A stretch of 64,000 nt of DNA from Phycisphaerales bacterium (GCA_040217175.1 JAVJNT010000001.1:1178001-1242000); one strand, 5' to 3'. Numbered from the stretch's first letter, positions 7,574 to 16,718 are shown. Program-made: numbers and translations. The notes: generated by a model not told the origin, from the sequence alone.

Positions 7574-8890
7574 TTGTTCAGCTTCGACCAATACACCGAC
7601 GTCGTGCCACTGCCGGTGCTGATGCTGGCGCCGCTCGTGGCTGGGTTGGTGTTTCTCCTCTGCCCGACGCGTCTGAGGCTGCCGATCGCGTTGATCGTGC
7701 TCCCGCCCTTCCTCATCGTGGGCCGGCTTCCGCTGCTCGGACCCATCGCCCTGGGCGCCAAGGCCCTGGGATTCGCGATGATCCTCGCCGTTGGCGTTGC
7801 GGCCTTTCTGGCGCCGGGCGACAAGCGCCGGCTCCACCCGATCTGCTACGCGTACGTGCCGCTTGCGCTGGTCGGGCCGATCTTCGTGGTGACGACGGAG
7901 GAGCCGCTCTTCCCGATCATCTACGCGGTGCAGTGGTTCTGCATGGTGTTCTCTGCGATCATGCTCGTCCGGACGATCACGAGCGCCGAGGACCTCGTAC
8001 GGATCATCAAGTTCCTTGCGTGGGGCTTCCTCATCGCCACGCCCATCCTGCTCAGCGCACTCGTCACGGGCAACTGGTCGTTCACGGGTCACTCCCGGTT
8101 CGAGCCCTACGGCGCCTCGGCCGTGCAGACCGGCGTCGTGTTCACCGTATCCGGTGGCCTCGGGCTCTACATGGCCTTCCGCGATCGGAACATCGTCATG
8201 CGCCCGGTGTGGCTGGGCATGGTCGCCGCAGCGGCGGGCATGGGCCTGCTTTCGGGCACGCGATCGGTCATGATCACGCTCGTGGGCGTGTGCGCGCCGG
8301 TCGCGTTCTACGCGATTCGCCGCCCGGCGCTCGCCGTCCCGATGGTTGGCATCATGCTGATCGGAATCGCCGTGGTGCTCAGCCGCGTGGATTCGAACCC
8401 ATTCGCTCGGTACCGCTCGCTCGAGACCGCCCGCGGCCAGCAGGCCATCGAGTACATCCGTGAATCGATCGCGCAGCGGCCGATGACGGGCCTGCTCGGC
8501 ACGCGTGGGCTCAATGCCGCCGTCGATGAGACGCTGGGCTTCCATGCCCATAACGCCTATCTCAAGCTTGCCTATACCGGCGGGCTCTTGCTGCTGACAC
8601 CCTACCTGATCCTCGCGGCAATCAGCCTGGTATCGGCCTTGTATGTCTGGTGGAACCGGCGATTGCTGGACGTGGATCCGCTGCTGACGTCGGTTCTTGC
8701 GGCGTTCATGGTGATGATCTACGCGCACGGCATGGTCAACCACATGATCTACCAGGCAACGCATACGTGGGCCTTCCTCCACCTCGTGCTCTCGATGCTG
8801 TTCATCACGATGGCGGCGGAAGTCGTGAAGTTCAAGCAGCGCGATCCTGCCGGCGCCTGGATGCTGCGAAATCGCCGGCTGGCCGTCTGA
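7574..8890 (+). CDS. O-antigen ligase / Wzy-type polysaccharide membrane protein
   Basis: A 438-residue integral membrane protein with about ten hydrophobic segments spread over its length. A large loop before the last segments carries FHAHNAYLKLAYTGG (His324 and His326), the typical motif of the WaaL/O-antigen-ligase-like family (Wzy_C superfamily), whose members join undecaprenyl-linked polysaccharide to an acceptor or polymerise repeat units on the periplasmic side. An earlier RYRSLETARGQQ stretch lies in the same loop. The start is TTG 7574 with a weak GGGAG upstream; a later Met at residue 17 is possible. It runs convergently with the polysaccharide cluster and is probably its polymerase or ligase. 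Confidence 0.8.
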   Translation: MFSFDQYTDVVPLPVLMLAPLVAGLVFLLCPTRLRLPIALIVLPPFLIVGRLPLLGPIALGAKALGFAMILAVGVAAFLAPGDKRRLHPICYAYVPLALVGPIFVVTTEEPLFPIIYAVQWFCMVFSAIMLVRTITSAEDLVRIIKFLAWGFLIATPILLSALVTGNWSFTGHSRFEPYGASAVQTGVVFTVSGGLGLYMAFRDRNIVMRPVWLGMVAAAAGMGLLSGTRSVMITLVGVCAPVAFYAIRRPALAVPMVGIMLIGIAVVLSRVDSNPFARYRSLETARGQQAIEYIRESIAQRPMTGLLGTRGLNAAVDETLGFHAHNAYLKLAYTGGLLLLTPYLILAAISLVSALYVWWNRRLLDVDPLLTSVLAAFMVMIYAHGMVNHMIYQATHTWAFLHLVLSMLFITMAAEVVKFKQRDPAGAWMLRNRRLAV

Positions 8891-8905
8891 AGCCCCGAGC
8901 AATCC

Positions 8906-9799
8906 TCAGGCAGATGCGGCGGCGGATCGCAGTCGCTCGTACTTCTCCCGGACCGACTTGGGATCCCAGATCGGGTATGGGCGGCCCAGTAGTGTGGCCA
9001 TCTCGCGCTGGTCGGCCTCCAGCGATTCCAGGATGGCGTCGACCGTCTCTGCAGAGGGCGGCGGAGGGGGCGGCGGCGACTTTGGCGCAAACCAACGTCG
9101 CAGCGTGTCTCGGGTGGCTGGCGTCATGAGCGGCCGGAGTCGGCCGTAGAGCTTCGATCGCTGGACGCGCATCACCAGGCCGCGATCGCTCGACCGATCG
9201 GCGGCGGCGTTGAATTTCGACTCTGGATTGACCAGGTCGGGCGTCGGCGTGAAGCCGAGGAAGGGCGCGAGTTCTTCGATGACCTCGCGACGCCGCTTGG
9301 TGTACTCCTCGAAGATCAAGACGCGCACGCTGCTCATTGGGTAGTGGTCCAGCCACAGCCCGAGTTGCATCGCGTAGCGGGTGAACTCGACGCAGTGGTG
9401 CTCGTTGAGGCGGAAGAACTCGTCGACCGTCGCGGAACACTCGACGTTCGTCGCGAAGTGGTGGTGCTGGCTGACGATGCGGCTCACGGGTTCGCGGATG
9501 ATGTAGACGAGCTTGATGTCCGGGCCGAGCACACGCATGGCGCGGTCGGGCACGCCTTGGAACCTGGGATGCCGCGCATAGCCGGTCGAAGCATCGCCGC
9601 GAACATCGGACTCGTTCGATGGCTTGTACAGATCGGCGTACTCGGCCAGGCCCTCGGGCGTCAGGACGCGATCGTCGCCGAGGCACGTTGGTTCCTTGAT
9701 GTACGGGAAGAACACGCCGGGCTGGGTCAACAGGTCGCGGTACAGGGTGGTCGTGCCCGACTTCTGCGCGCCGATGATGAGAAAGGAAGGCAGCTTCAC
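8906..9799 (-). CDS. Sulfotransferase (PAPS-dependent)
   Basis: A 297-residue cytosolic sulfotransferase-fold protein. The 5'-phosphosulfate loop is at the N-terminus, FLIIGAQKSGTTTLYRDL (residues 5-22), and the 3'-phosphate block is YIIREPVSRIVSQHHHF. A run of seven prolines (PPPPPPP) precedes the C-terminal helix. These features match bacterial homologues of heparan-type and other carbohydrate sulfotransferases, which move sulfate from PAPS to a sugar hydroxyl or amine. The start GTG 9799 overlaps the upstream glycosyltransferase stop as GTGA, so translation is coupled and the gene is the last of the minus-strand polysaccharide operon. It probably sulfates the polymer or its repeat unit. 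Confidence 0.85.
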   Translation of the reverse strand: MKLPSFLIIGAQKSGTTTLYRDLLTQPGVFFPYIKEPTCLGDDRVLTPEGLAEYADLYKPSNESDVRGDASTGYARHPRFQGVPDRAMRVLGPDIKLVYIIREPVSRIVSQHHHFATNVECSATVDEFFRLNEHHCVEFTRYAMQLGLWLDHYPMSSVRVLIFEEYTKRRREVIEELAPFLGFTPTPDLVNPESKFNAAADRSSDRGLVMRVQRSKLYGRLRPLMTPATRDTLRRWFAPKSPPPPPPPSAETVDAILESLEADQREMATLLGRPYPIWDPKSVREKYERLRSAAASA

Positions 9800-10983
9800 G
9801 GGGCCACTCGCATGAGGCCGTCTTTGTAGGCCTCGAGCGTCTGGCGGGCCACTTCGGGCCACGTAAAGCGCTCGCGCACCAGCGTTGCACCGGCATCGCC
9901 CATCTCGCTGGCCCGGCCGGAGTCGCCCAGCACGCGACGGAGTGCGTCGGCTACGTCGTCCGCGTCGAGCTCGGTCTCGATGCCCGCGCCCACCTCGGAG
10001 ACTTCTGGGAAGTGGCACGCGCGCGTCACGACGACCGGCACGCCCAGCGCGAGCGCCTCGGTAATGGCGATCGAGAAGCCCTCCTGGCGGCTGGGCAGAC
10101 AGAACACCGCCGCGTCGCGCATGGCCGCGTACTTGCTCGCGCCGTAGATGGGACCGACGACGTGCACCCTGTCGGCGATGCCGGCGGCCCGGACTTCGGC
10201 CTCGAACGGAGCACGCATCCCGTCGTCGGGGCCGGCGACCACGAGCCGCACGTCGGCCATGCTCGCGGCGACCTTGGCGAACGCCGGGGCCAGGATGTCC
10301 AGCCCCTTTTTGTGCGTGAGCCGCCCCAGGAACAAGACGTAGGGCGACTGGCCCAGCTCGGGACGCTCCTTGCGGAACTCGCCCACGGGCGGCGCGGCGT
10401 CGACCTCGTCGAGGAAGATGCCGTTGGGAATCACTCGAACGTCTTGCTCGCCGATGATCGGGCGGGCGAGCTCGGCCTCGTCGGCGTTGAGCATGTGGTA
10501 GAGCATGGGCTTGCGGACGTAGGCGCGGTGCGTCGTCGCCATGGCCAGCTGCTTCTTGCGCTTGCTGATCGAGAGCGTATAGGGATCGAGCATGCCGTGC
10601 GGCATCACGACGAACGGGATGCCGCGCTGCATGGCTTGGGCGGCGGTCGCGGGCAAGACCGGCTCCCACATCCCGTGGCAGTGCAGGACGTCGGTGCCGG
10701 CGTCGAACTCCGCGCCAAGCTGCTTCGCCGCGGCCCGCCCAGTCAGACGCTCGACGCGCGAGGGCTCGGGCATCCACACGACGTCGACCAGGTGGCCGTT
10801 GGGCGTTTCCTTGAGCAGGCCCTCGGCCCGCTCCATGCCGGCCGCGTCCCCGCGGTATGCGGCGATCTTGACGGTGTTGCCCAGGCTGGCCTGGGCCGCC
10901 GCAAGCCGCGCCGCGACCACGGGCGGGCCACCGGCCGCGGGGTCGAGCGTACCGGCCAGATGCATGATCCGCAGGGCACTCAA
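9796..10983 (-). CDS. Glycosyltransferase family 4
   Basis: About 395 residues with a GT-B fold. The N-terminus reads LHxAGTLDPAAGGPPVVAA-like (typical nucleotide-sugar GT4 start), and the C-terminal donor site has FLGRLTHKKGLDIL, then AAVFCLPSRQEGFSIAITEA, containing the E-x7-E motif of retaining GT4 enzymes. It would add a sugar, donor unknown, to a lipid-linked intermediate at the inner membrane. I take TTG 10983 as start because it makes a TTGA overlap with the preceding stop, like the GTGA overlap at its own end; ATG 10965 is an alternative that would drop six residues. Part of the coupled polysaccharide operon. Confidence 0.88.
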   Translation of the reverse strand: MSALRIMHLAGTLDPAAGGPPVVAARLAAAQASLGNTVKIAAYRGDAAGMERAEGLLKETPNGHLVDVVWMPEPSRVERLTGRAAAKQLGAEFDAGTDVLHCHGMWEPVLPATAAQAMQRGIPFVVMPHGMLDPYTLSISKRKKQLAMATTHRAYVRKPMLYHMLNADEAELARPIIGEQDVRVIPNGIFLDEVDAAPPVGEFRKERPELGQSPYVLFLGRLTHKKGLDILAPAFAKVAASMADVRLVVAGPDDGMRAPFEAEVRAAGIADRVHVVGPIYGASKYAAMRDAAVFCLPSRQEGFSIAITEALALGVPVVVTRACHFPEVSEVGAGIETELDADDVADALRRVLGDSGRASEMGDAGATLVRERFTWPEVARQTLEAYKDGLMRVAP

Positions 10984-11597
10984 GGCCGAGCCCTTTCCTT
11001 CACCTTCTCCGCCGGGTTTCCGGCGTAGATGGTCCAGGGCTTCAGGTCCTTCATCGCGCAACCCCGGGCCCCGAGGATCGCGCCCTCACCCACACGGACG
11101 GCCGGACCGACGAAGGCGTCGGCAGCGATCCATGCGTCGTCCTCGATGTCGATCGGCGGCCGGAGCAGGGGCATGCCCGGCTTCGTGTAGTCGTGCGACC
11201 CGGCGCACAGGTGGGCATGCTGGCTGATAGCAACCGACCGGCCGATCGTGACCGGCCCGAGGCAATAGAGGATCGCATGGTCGCCCACGGAGCTCTCGGC
11301 CCCGATCGACAGGTTCCAGGGGATCTCGATGCGCACGGTGCGGCGGACGCGGGCGGTCGGATGCACGTCGGCGCCGAAGAGCCTCAGGATGGACCGGCGG
11401 AGCCCGTACCAGTTGTGGAAGGTCAGGCGGAAGACCAGGGCCTGCACCACCGCCCAGAGCACGCGCCCGATCTTCTCCCTGGTGCTGTAGGGACTCTGGT
11501 GGCGGTGCAGCTCGTCGGCGCCTTCGGCCACGAAGTCGTGGGCGCGCGCCGGGGCCCGCCGGTCCGCGTTGGTCTCGGTCGACTCGAGCTCAGCCAC
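10980..11597 (-). CDS. WcaF-like sugar O-acetyltransferase (left-handed beta-helix)
   Basis: A 205-residue enzyme with the hexapeptide-repeat acyltransferase pattern from about residue 75 on: VHPTARVRRTVRIEIPWNLS, IGAESSVGDHAILY, VTIGRSVAISQHAHLCAGSHDY, IDIEDDAWIAADAFVGP, VRVGEGAILGARGC. The CAGSHDY segment supplies the conserved catalytic His of WcaF/NodL-like proteins that use acetyl-CoA. The first about 70 residues are an extension with a hydrophobic stretch (VLWAVVQALVFRLTF) that may bind the membrane. ATG 11597 overlaps the upstream GT2 gene by 8 bases. It likely O-acetylates the polysaccharide repeat unit. Confidence 0.88.
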   Translation of the reverse strand: MAELESTETNADRRAPARAHDFVAEGADELHRHQSPYSTREKIGRVLWAVVQALVFRLTFHNWYGLRRSILRLFGADVHPTARVRRTVRIEIPWNLSIGAESSVGDHAILYCLGPVTIGRSVAISQHAHLCAGSHDYTKPGMPLLRPPIDIEDDAWIAADAFVGPAVRVGEGAILGARGCAMKDLKPWTIYAGNPAEKVKERARP

Positions 11598-12660
11598 CGC
11601 CGTCCACCTCTCGGCGTCGAGCGTCGATGCGTTCCTGGATCTGCATCTCCCGGCTCTTGGCGTTGGACATGAATTCGTACCACGCCATGTTGATCGCCAT
11701 GACGAAGCCGGGATATCCGTCGAGCGCGCCGCGGCGGATGACGTAGTCGAAGAGGAATCGTATGACAGACCTGAACGGCAGCTTCCGTCCGTGCTTCTTC
11801 AGCCAACGGCGACGCTCGATGGAGCCGCCGAACAGCCGCGGCTTGACGCCGCCCTCGTCCTTGGCCCGCAGGGCGTGGGCCTCCCACGTCGTGTAGCGGT
11901 TGTGCTTCTCGATCCAGACCGAGAGATCGGGATAGGCGTAGTGCTCCATGTCGTGCTCCAGGTAGCCGGCTTCGCCGGTGAGGAGCACGGGGTGCTCGTG
12001 CACCTCGTTGTCTCCCGAGCCAGTATCGCCCAGGTTGCCGATCCGCTCGTAGCGACCGACCGGGTGGCGGAAGAGACGGAGGTTCCAGCTCGGGTACCAG
12101 CCGCCGTACTTGAGCCACCGGCCGAGGAACATGAACCGGCGATTGATCCAGTACCCATCCCCGCAGCCCGGTCGATCGGGCGTGCGATCGCCGCGCACGA
12201 CGGCGGCGATCTCTTGTGCGAGTTCGGGCGTGATGTGCTCGTCGGCATCGACGATGAGGATCCACTCGTGCTTCCACGGGACGTTCTCGAGGGCCCAGTT
12301 CTTCTTCTTGGGCCAGCCCGTGGTGCGGTCGTAGTGGAACTGGTAGACCTCGGCGTCCATCGCCTGGGAGAGCGCGATGGTGTCGTCGGTCGACTGGCTA
12401 TCGATGACCGTGACCTGCTCGCACCATTGCAGGCGACGCAGGCACTCGACGACGTTGGCCTGCTCGTTCTTGACGGGCACGAGCGCGCAGACGGGCGCCG
12501 AGCCCCGGGCGGGGTAGCCGGGCAGCGCAGCGAGACCTTCGACCTTTGCGCGTGCCGCGTCGACGTCGGGATGGGGCGCATCGACGATCGCCGCTCCCGA
12601 CCAGGCATGGGTCTTGCCCGGCGCCGTTTCGCTCTTGACGGCCGGCGGAGCACTGGTCAT
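11590..12660 (-). CDS. Glycosyltransferase family 2 (WaaE/LgtF-like)
   Basis: A 356-residue inverting GT-A enzyme. VCALVPVKNEQANVVECL is the nucleotide-binding start, IDSQSTDDT follows, and ILIVDADEHITPEL provides the DxD-type metal site. The later YPDLSVWIEKHNRYTTWEA segment is characteristic of the lipooligosaccharide core beta-glucosyltransferase subgroup. About 60 residues with low complexity precede the domain. ATG 12660 has AGGAGG eight bases upstream and overlaps the deacetylase stop as ATGA, so the two are translationally coupled. The donor sugar cannot be read from sequence; within the cluster it is a likely repeat-unit builder. Confidence 0.87.
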   Translation of the reverse strand: MTSAPPAVKSETAPGKTHAWSGAAIVDAPHPDVDAARAKVEGLAALPGYPARGSAPVCALVPVKNEQANVVECLRRLQWCEQVTVIDSQSTDDTIALSQAMDAEVYQFHYDRTTGWPKKKNWALENVPWKHEWILIVDADEHITPELAQEIAAVVRGDRTPDRPGCGDGYWINRRFMFLGRWLKYGGWYPSWNLRLFRHPVGRYERIGNLGDTGSGDNEVHEHPVLLTGEAGYLEHDMEHYAYPDLSVWIEKHNRYTTWEAHALRAKDEGGVKPRLFGGSIERRRWLKKHGRKLPFRSVIRFLFDYVIRRGALDGYPGFVMAINMAWYEFMSNAKSREMQIQERIDARRREVDGGG

Positions 12661-13622
12661 AGGGTTGCCTCCTGCGCTCCGCGCGAATTGCTGGGCTGAG
12701 ACGGATCCGGTCGTTCGAAGAAGTCCGCGAGCGCGTCGACGCAAGGCATCCACTCATACCGGTCGAGCAATCGCTCGAGCTTCGTCGTGGTGGAAGACAG
12801 CCCGACGTAGCACTTGAACTTCCTGGCCGGAGGCATCGACACGCGAGGACAGTCTGGTGCGAAGTCGCGCGGATGCAGGTACACGACCGTGCCACGGCCC
12901 TGCGCGGCCTCGTGCTCGATGCCTTGATGGATCATCGAGGAAGGGAGAAGCCGGAGGTACCCCCCACCGCTGTAACACATGCGGTGGCGGAGGGGACCGA
13001 GGCCGACCGGCGCGACGCTCATCGGCAGCTCGACGAGCCGAGCGCCCTTGGGCGTCTCGACAACGTGCGGGCCGCGTGGGCAGTCGTACCCCCCGTGGCC
13101 TCGCGGCCCGGGGAAGAGCGAGGCGTCGTACGCAAGGCCTGCCCGGAGGATCGTATCGAACGCCCACTCGGAGCCCGGCGTGATCGAGAACGACGGAGCG
13201 CGGAAGCCCCGAACGCTCGCGCCCGGCGCCGCCGCGGTGATGGCGTCGATCGACCTGCGGAGGTCCTCGAGAAATTCTTGGGCGGTGAGCGTGTACACGC
13301 GTCGGTGCCAGAACGAGTGGGTCGCCAGCTCGTGCCCTTCTGCCGCGACCCGCGCGACGAGTTCCGGATGGCGATCGGCGATCCACCCCAGCACGAAGAA
13401 GGTGGCGCGCGTTTGGTGCTTGCGGCAGAGGTCCAGGATCAGGTCGGTGTATCGCTCGACGATCGACGAACGTCGGCTGAGCTCGAGCCACTGGGCCGGA
13501 TCATCGACGGCTGGGACGTCGACGATGTGGAACCAGTCCTCGATGTCGAAGGACAGCACGTGCCGTACGCCGCTCGGGCGAGCGCTGCCTGGAAGGCCGG
13601 ATTGTTCGCTGGTCGTGACCAT
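12657..13622 (-). CDS. Polysaccharide deacetylase, XrtA/PEP-CTERM-associated type (DUF3473)
   Basis: A 321-residue NodB-fold deacetylase. The catalytic/metal block is SFDIEDWFHI near residue 25, and the zinc HxxxH pair appears in HELATHSFWHRRVY. The GFRAPSFSIT block and the C-terminal YLHPRDF and CYVGLSSTTTKLERLL segments are characteristic of the DUF3473 deacetylases that accompany exosortase-linked exopolysaccharide clusters. Start ATG 13622 follows the formyltransferase stop by five bases. It should remove N-acetyl groups from an amino sugar in or outside the polymer. No exosortase gene is in the window, so the link to protein sorting is an inference from the family. Confidence 0.87.
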   Translation of the reverse strand: MVTTSEQSGLPGSARPSGVRHVLSFDIEDWFHIVDVPAVDDPAQWLELSRRSSIVERYTDLILDLCRKHQTRATFFVLGWIADRHPELVARVAAEGHELATHSFWHRRVYTLTAQEFLEDLRRSIDAITAAAPGASVRGFRAPSFSITPGSEWAFDTILRAGLAYDASLFPGPRGHGGYDCPRGPHVVETPKGARLVELPMSVAPVGLGPLRHRMCYSGGGYLRLLPSSMIHQGIEHEAAQGRGTVVYLHPRDFAPDCPRVSMPPARKFKCYVGLSSTTTKLERLLDRYEWMPCVDALADFFERPDPSQPSNSRGAQEATL

Positions 13623-13627
13623 CGGAT

Positions 13628-14488
13628 CTAGGACAACCGGTGCCCGTGGGCCTTCAGCCGCTTCACGTCGGCGCGGGTGGGCATCGAGAAGTGCGACATC
13701 TCGGACTCCGGATTCGGCAGGAGCTCTCGCGGCCCGAATTCCACCGCGCGGACGGCCTCGAGGATCGCCTCGGCGGCCAGGTCCTTGCCACGGGCCATGA
13801 TGTCCTCGAGCGTGTCGTGCGGGTGGATCGTGTACCGCTTCTGGGTGATGATGGGTCCGTTGTCGAGCTTGGCATCGACGTAGTGCACGCTGACGCCGCC
13901 CTGCTTCTCGCCGTTGGCGAGCGTCCAGAAGCTGGGCATCAGGCCGCGATACTTGGGCAGGAGTGCGCCGTGGCAGTTCACGATGCCGTAGGTTGTCTGC
14001 GTGCGGAGCGCCTTGCGGTAGAGCTGGGTCCCGCTGATGGACACGATGAACTCGACGCCCTCGTCGCGGAGCATTGCTCGGAATTGCTCGCTGTTGACAT
14101 CGCCCGAGCCACGGACCGCAACGCCGTACTTGCGCGCGACCGAGGCCACGCTGAGCTGGCCCGAGCCCCCGGGCAGCTTGGCCCTCAGCTTGCGCCACGC
14201 GTAGTTGCGGAGCTTCCACTGGAAGTAACGGAAGCCATAGAGCTTGTAGAGATCGAGGGCCGTCTGGAACACCGTGCGCTTGCCCTGCTGGACGCTCTGG
14301 ACGTTGACGCCGGCGGTGGTGTCGGCGTGCTCTCGGAGGTACTTGTCGAGCACCTTGGGCAGGTAGAACGGATCGTCCTGGATGAAGACGTACTTGCGCA
14401 GGGGGCGGCCGGGAACGGGCAGTTCCCAGGGCTCGGCCTGCGAGGACTGCGGCTTGGCCGCGGGCGTCGTCTGGGCTGGGGCACTCAC
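13628..14488 (-). CDS. Formyltransferase-family enzyme of polysaccharide synthesis
   Basis: A 286-residue protein whose second half has the formyl-THF transferase signature: FIVSISGTQLYRKAL, then GIVNCHGALLPKYRGLMPSF (Asn and His of the Asn-His-Asp triad) and VHYVDAKLDNGPIITQ (Asp). The family moves a formyl group from N10-formyl-THF to an amine; homologues in surface-polysaccharide clusters act on amino sugars. The first about 25 residues are a Pro/Ala/Gln-rich extension, and the N-terminal half is more divergent. GTG 14488 overlaps the upstream WcaI-like stop as GTGA. With the deacetylase next to it, it fits N-modification of an amino sugar. It is not a methionyl-tRNA formyltransferase by context. 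Confidence 0.85.
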   Translation of the reverse strand: MSAPAQTTPAAKPQSSQAEPWELPVPGRPLRKYVFIQDDPFYLPKVLDKYLREHADTTAGVNVQSVQQGKRTVFQTALDLYKLYGFRYFQWKLRNYAWRKLRAKLPGGSGQLSVASVARKYGVAVRGSGDVNSEQFRAMLRDEGVEFIVSISGTQLYRKALRTQTTYGIVNCHGALLPKYRGLMPSFWTLANGEKQGGVSVHYVDAKLDNGPIITQKRYTIHPHDTLEDIMARGKDLAAEAILEAVRAVEFGPRELLPNPESEMSHFSMPTRADVKRLKAHGHRLS

Positions 14489-15777
14489 GGGCTGGTCTCC
14501 TCGACGGCGCGGGCGGGCACCGGCTGCGGGGTCGGCGAATTCAGGCCGCCCATGACCACGTCGCAGAAGTCGCCGCACAGCCGCTCCTTGCCGTAGCGGC
14601 TCTCGACGAGCGACATCGCTCGTCGCCCCATCTCTTGAAGCGTGTCGCGGGGAACGGCGGCCATCTGGTTGATGGTCTCGACGGCGCCATCGACGTCGCC
14701 GTGCGAGATCTGCCACCCGATCTCGTGCTCGCGCAAGAGCTCGGATACGTGGCACGGATCGGGACCCAGCAAGAGGATGGGCCGTCCGACCGCCATGGCG
14801 CCGTAAACCTTGCACGGGTGCACGACGCCGACGACGGCGTCACCGACGCTGACCAGGTGGACGTCGGCGGCCGAGAGCGAGTACCGCAGCCGCTCCATCG
14901 GCTGATAGGGAAGGGAAACGACGTTGGGCGGCTGGTGCTCGGCGATGGCCGCATCAACCTCGCGCTTGCCGACGCCCCCGCCGATGAACATGAACACGAC
15001 GTCGTCGCGATCCTGCATCCGCAGCGCGGCCTGGAGCACCGTCGAGATGGGCGTCGAGAACCCGTGATTGCCCGAGTACATGACGACGAACTTGCCCTGC
15101 AGGCCGTGCTCGTCGCGGAACGGATTGTCCGCGTGCTCGACCGACTCGAGCGAATCCTCGTGGGGCCACGGCGGCATCACGTGGAGCTTGTGCGAGACGT
15201 CGACCTTCTTCTGGAGGCGTTCGGCCATGAACCGGTCGAGCGCCACGACGCCCTTGGCCCTCTTCAAGATCCGCCGATTGAACGCGTCGTACATCCGCAC
15301 GGGCACACTACCCGGTCGCAGCTTCCCGAGTTCGATCATCTGGTCGGGGTTGAGATCCATCACCCAATACGTGATCGGCACCCGACGGAGGGAGGCAATG
15401 ACGAGCGCGGCCATGGCGGCCATGGGCGGAGACGTGCTCACCAAGATGCCGCTGAGACGCCGGACCGTGAGCCCGTGCCATACGCACTGGAGCATGAAGA
15501 GCGCCGCGGCCAGCAGCCGGATGGGGATCGATGCCTTGCCGAAGCTCGACAGCGGCAGCCGCCGGATGTTGACGCCATCGCGGACTTCTCGGACGTCATA
15601 CTTCTTCGACGGATCGTCGTAGCCACGGCTGGAGGCCAGCACGCGGACGTCGAGCCCCCTCGAGGCCAGCTCCGCAGCCGCATCGTGCATGTGCTGGCCC
15701 ACGCTTGCCGGGTCTGGCACGTAGACCTGGCTGAGGACCAATAACGTCGGCTTTTCGTGCTGGTCGGGCCCTGCCAT
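14485..15777 (-). CDS. Glycosyltransferase family 4, WcaI-like
   Basis: A 430-residue GT-B enzyme. The N-terminal domain has LLVLSQVYVPDPASVGQHM, then PLSSFGKASIPIRL and TSPPMAAMAAL, as in colanic-acid WcaI proteins. The membrane-facing PITYWVMDLNPDQMIELG stretch is typical, and the donor domain has VVMYSGNHGFSTPI and DVHLVSVGDAVVGVVHPCKVYGAMAVGRP. It would add a hexose (fucose in the colanic-acid case; unknown here) to the growing lipid-linked repeat unit. ATG 15777 begins 17 bases after the methyltransferase gene. It is the upstream partner of four successive overlapping genes, which argues for a single transcript. Confidence 0.88.
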   Translation of the reverse strand: MAGPDQHEKPTLLVLSQVYVPDPASVGQHMHDAAAELASRGLDVRVLASSRGYDDPSKKYDVREVRDGVNIRRLPLSSFGKASIPIRLLAAALFMLQCVWHGLTVRRLSGILVSTSPPMAAMAALVIASLRRVPITYWVMDLNPDQMIELGKLRPGSVPVRMYDAFNRRILKRAKGVVALDRFMAERLQKKVDVSHKLHVMPPWPHEDSLESVEHADNPFRDEHGLQGKFVVMYSGNHGFSTPISTVLQAALRMQDRDDVVFMFIGGGVGKREVDAAIAEHQPPNVVSLPYQPMERLRYSLSAADVHLVSVGDAVVGVVHPCKVYGAMAVGRPILLLGPDPCHVSELLREHEIGWQISHGDVDGAVETINQMAAVPRDTLQEMGRRAMSLVESRYGKERLCGDFCDVVMGGLNSPTPQPVPARAVEETSP

Positions 15778-15794
15778 CGCGGATCGTATATCGG

Positions 15795-16718
15795 TCAGCG
15801 GACGGCCCGGATATAGGTCGACGCCGGAAAGTGCCCCTCGCCGGCGCGCAAGCCATCGTTCATGGGCATGGGCTCATAGCCGGTCAGCGACTTGCTCAGG
15901 GCGTCCTGCCCGCCGTGGTGGAGCATGGACATGCTGGCCTCGAGGCGCCACTTGGCGTTGTCGACGAGGTAGCCGTACAGCAGCGTGTTCTCGCGGAATT
16001 GGAAGACGCCCTCGTCGATCAACGCGGGGCCGTAGTCGTAGGGAAAGTAGATGTCGTGGAAGTGTGCCCACGTGCCGCCGGCCAGGCGCGTGAGGATCTC
16101 GCTGATGAGCACGATGACCTCGCTGCCCGGGCGGAGCGTGTGCGACGAATCGACGAACAGGAATCCGCCGTTGGCCATCGCGGCGAGCTCATCGTGCGGG
16201 ACGTCCTGAGCCTTTGCGCTGTGCAGCGTCAGCCTGCCTTGCGATGCAAAGCCCTGCAACATGGGCGTCGGGTAGGGCTCGACGCACGTGAGCTGGGGCT
16301 GGTAGCCGGCGTCTCGGGCTGCTTCGAGGATGATCGCCGTCGACACGCCGCAGCCGACCTGGGCGATCTTGGCAGGCTTTTCGTGCGCAATGAACGCGTA
16401 GAGGGCCTGGGCCTCCATCGGGCCGAAGCCGCCCTCGCCGTTGGCCTCGCATGCCCGGTCGTGGACCCCGGCGACGTCGCCTGCCGCCGCACCCGACCGC
16501 ATCCAGCCATCGAGGGTCGCGGCCTGGTCTTCCAGCGACGCGGCGTTGATCCCCGACATGGACATCGGCCGACGCCAGCCGGTCGCCCGTCGCAGCTCGT
16601 TGAAGTCGGGAATTTCCGAGTAGAAATGGTTCGGCAGCACCGTCGCGCCGAACCGCTGAGACACCCGATTGGTCTTGACAAGAAGGGCGGGCAAGGCCGC
16701 CTTGATGCGTCCGATCAT
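15795..16718 (-). CDS. Class I SAM-dependent methyltransferase
   Basis: A 307-residue protein. KIAQVGCGVSTAIILEAA (around 115-135) is the glycine-rich SAM-binding loop, followed by LTCVEPYP (acidic end of strand 2) and FLFVDSSHTLRPGSEV, the Methyltransf_24-like block with the conserved DSSH. WAHFHDIYFPYDYG follows. Such proteins in polysaccharide loci O-methylate sugars, but the substrate here is unknown. The first 90 residues are specific to this protein. It lies 18 bases upstream of the WcaI-like gene and 37 bases downstream of the secreted paralog gene ending at 16756. Confidence 0.8.
   Translation of the reverse strand: MIGRIKAALPALLVKTNRVSQRFGATVLPNHFYSEIPDFNELRRATGWRRPMSMSGINAASLEDQAATLDGWMRSGAAAGDVAGVHDRACEANGEGGFGPMEAQALYAFIAHEKPAKIAQVGCGVSTAIILEAARDAGYQPQLTCVEPYPTPMLQGFASQGRLTLHSAKAQDVPHDELAAMANGGFLFVDSSHTLRPGSEVIVLISEILTRLAGGTWAHFHDIYFPYDYGPALIDEGVFQFRENTLLYGYLVDNAKWRLEASMSMLHHGGQDALSKSLTGYEPMPMNDGLRAGEGHFPASTYIRAVR

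Noticed and set aside
9800-10777. Long upstream extension of the sulfotransferase frame
   Set aside because: It overlaps the whole GT4 gene out of frame; GTG 9799 with GTGA overlap and the PAPS loop at residue 9 give the natural start.
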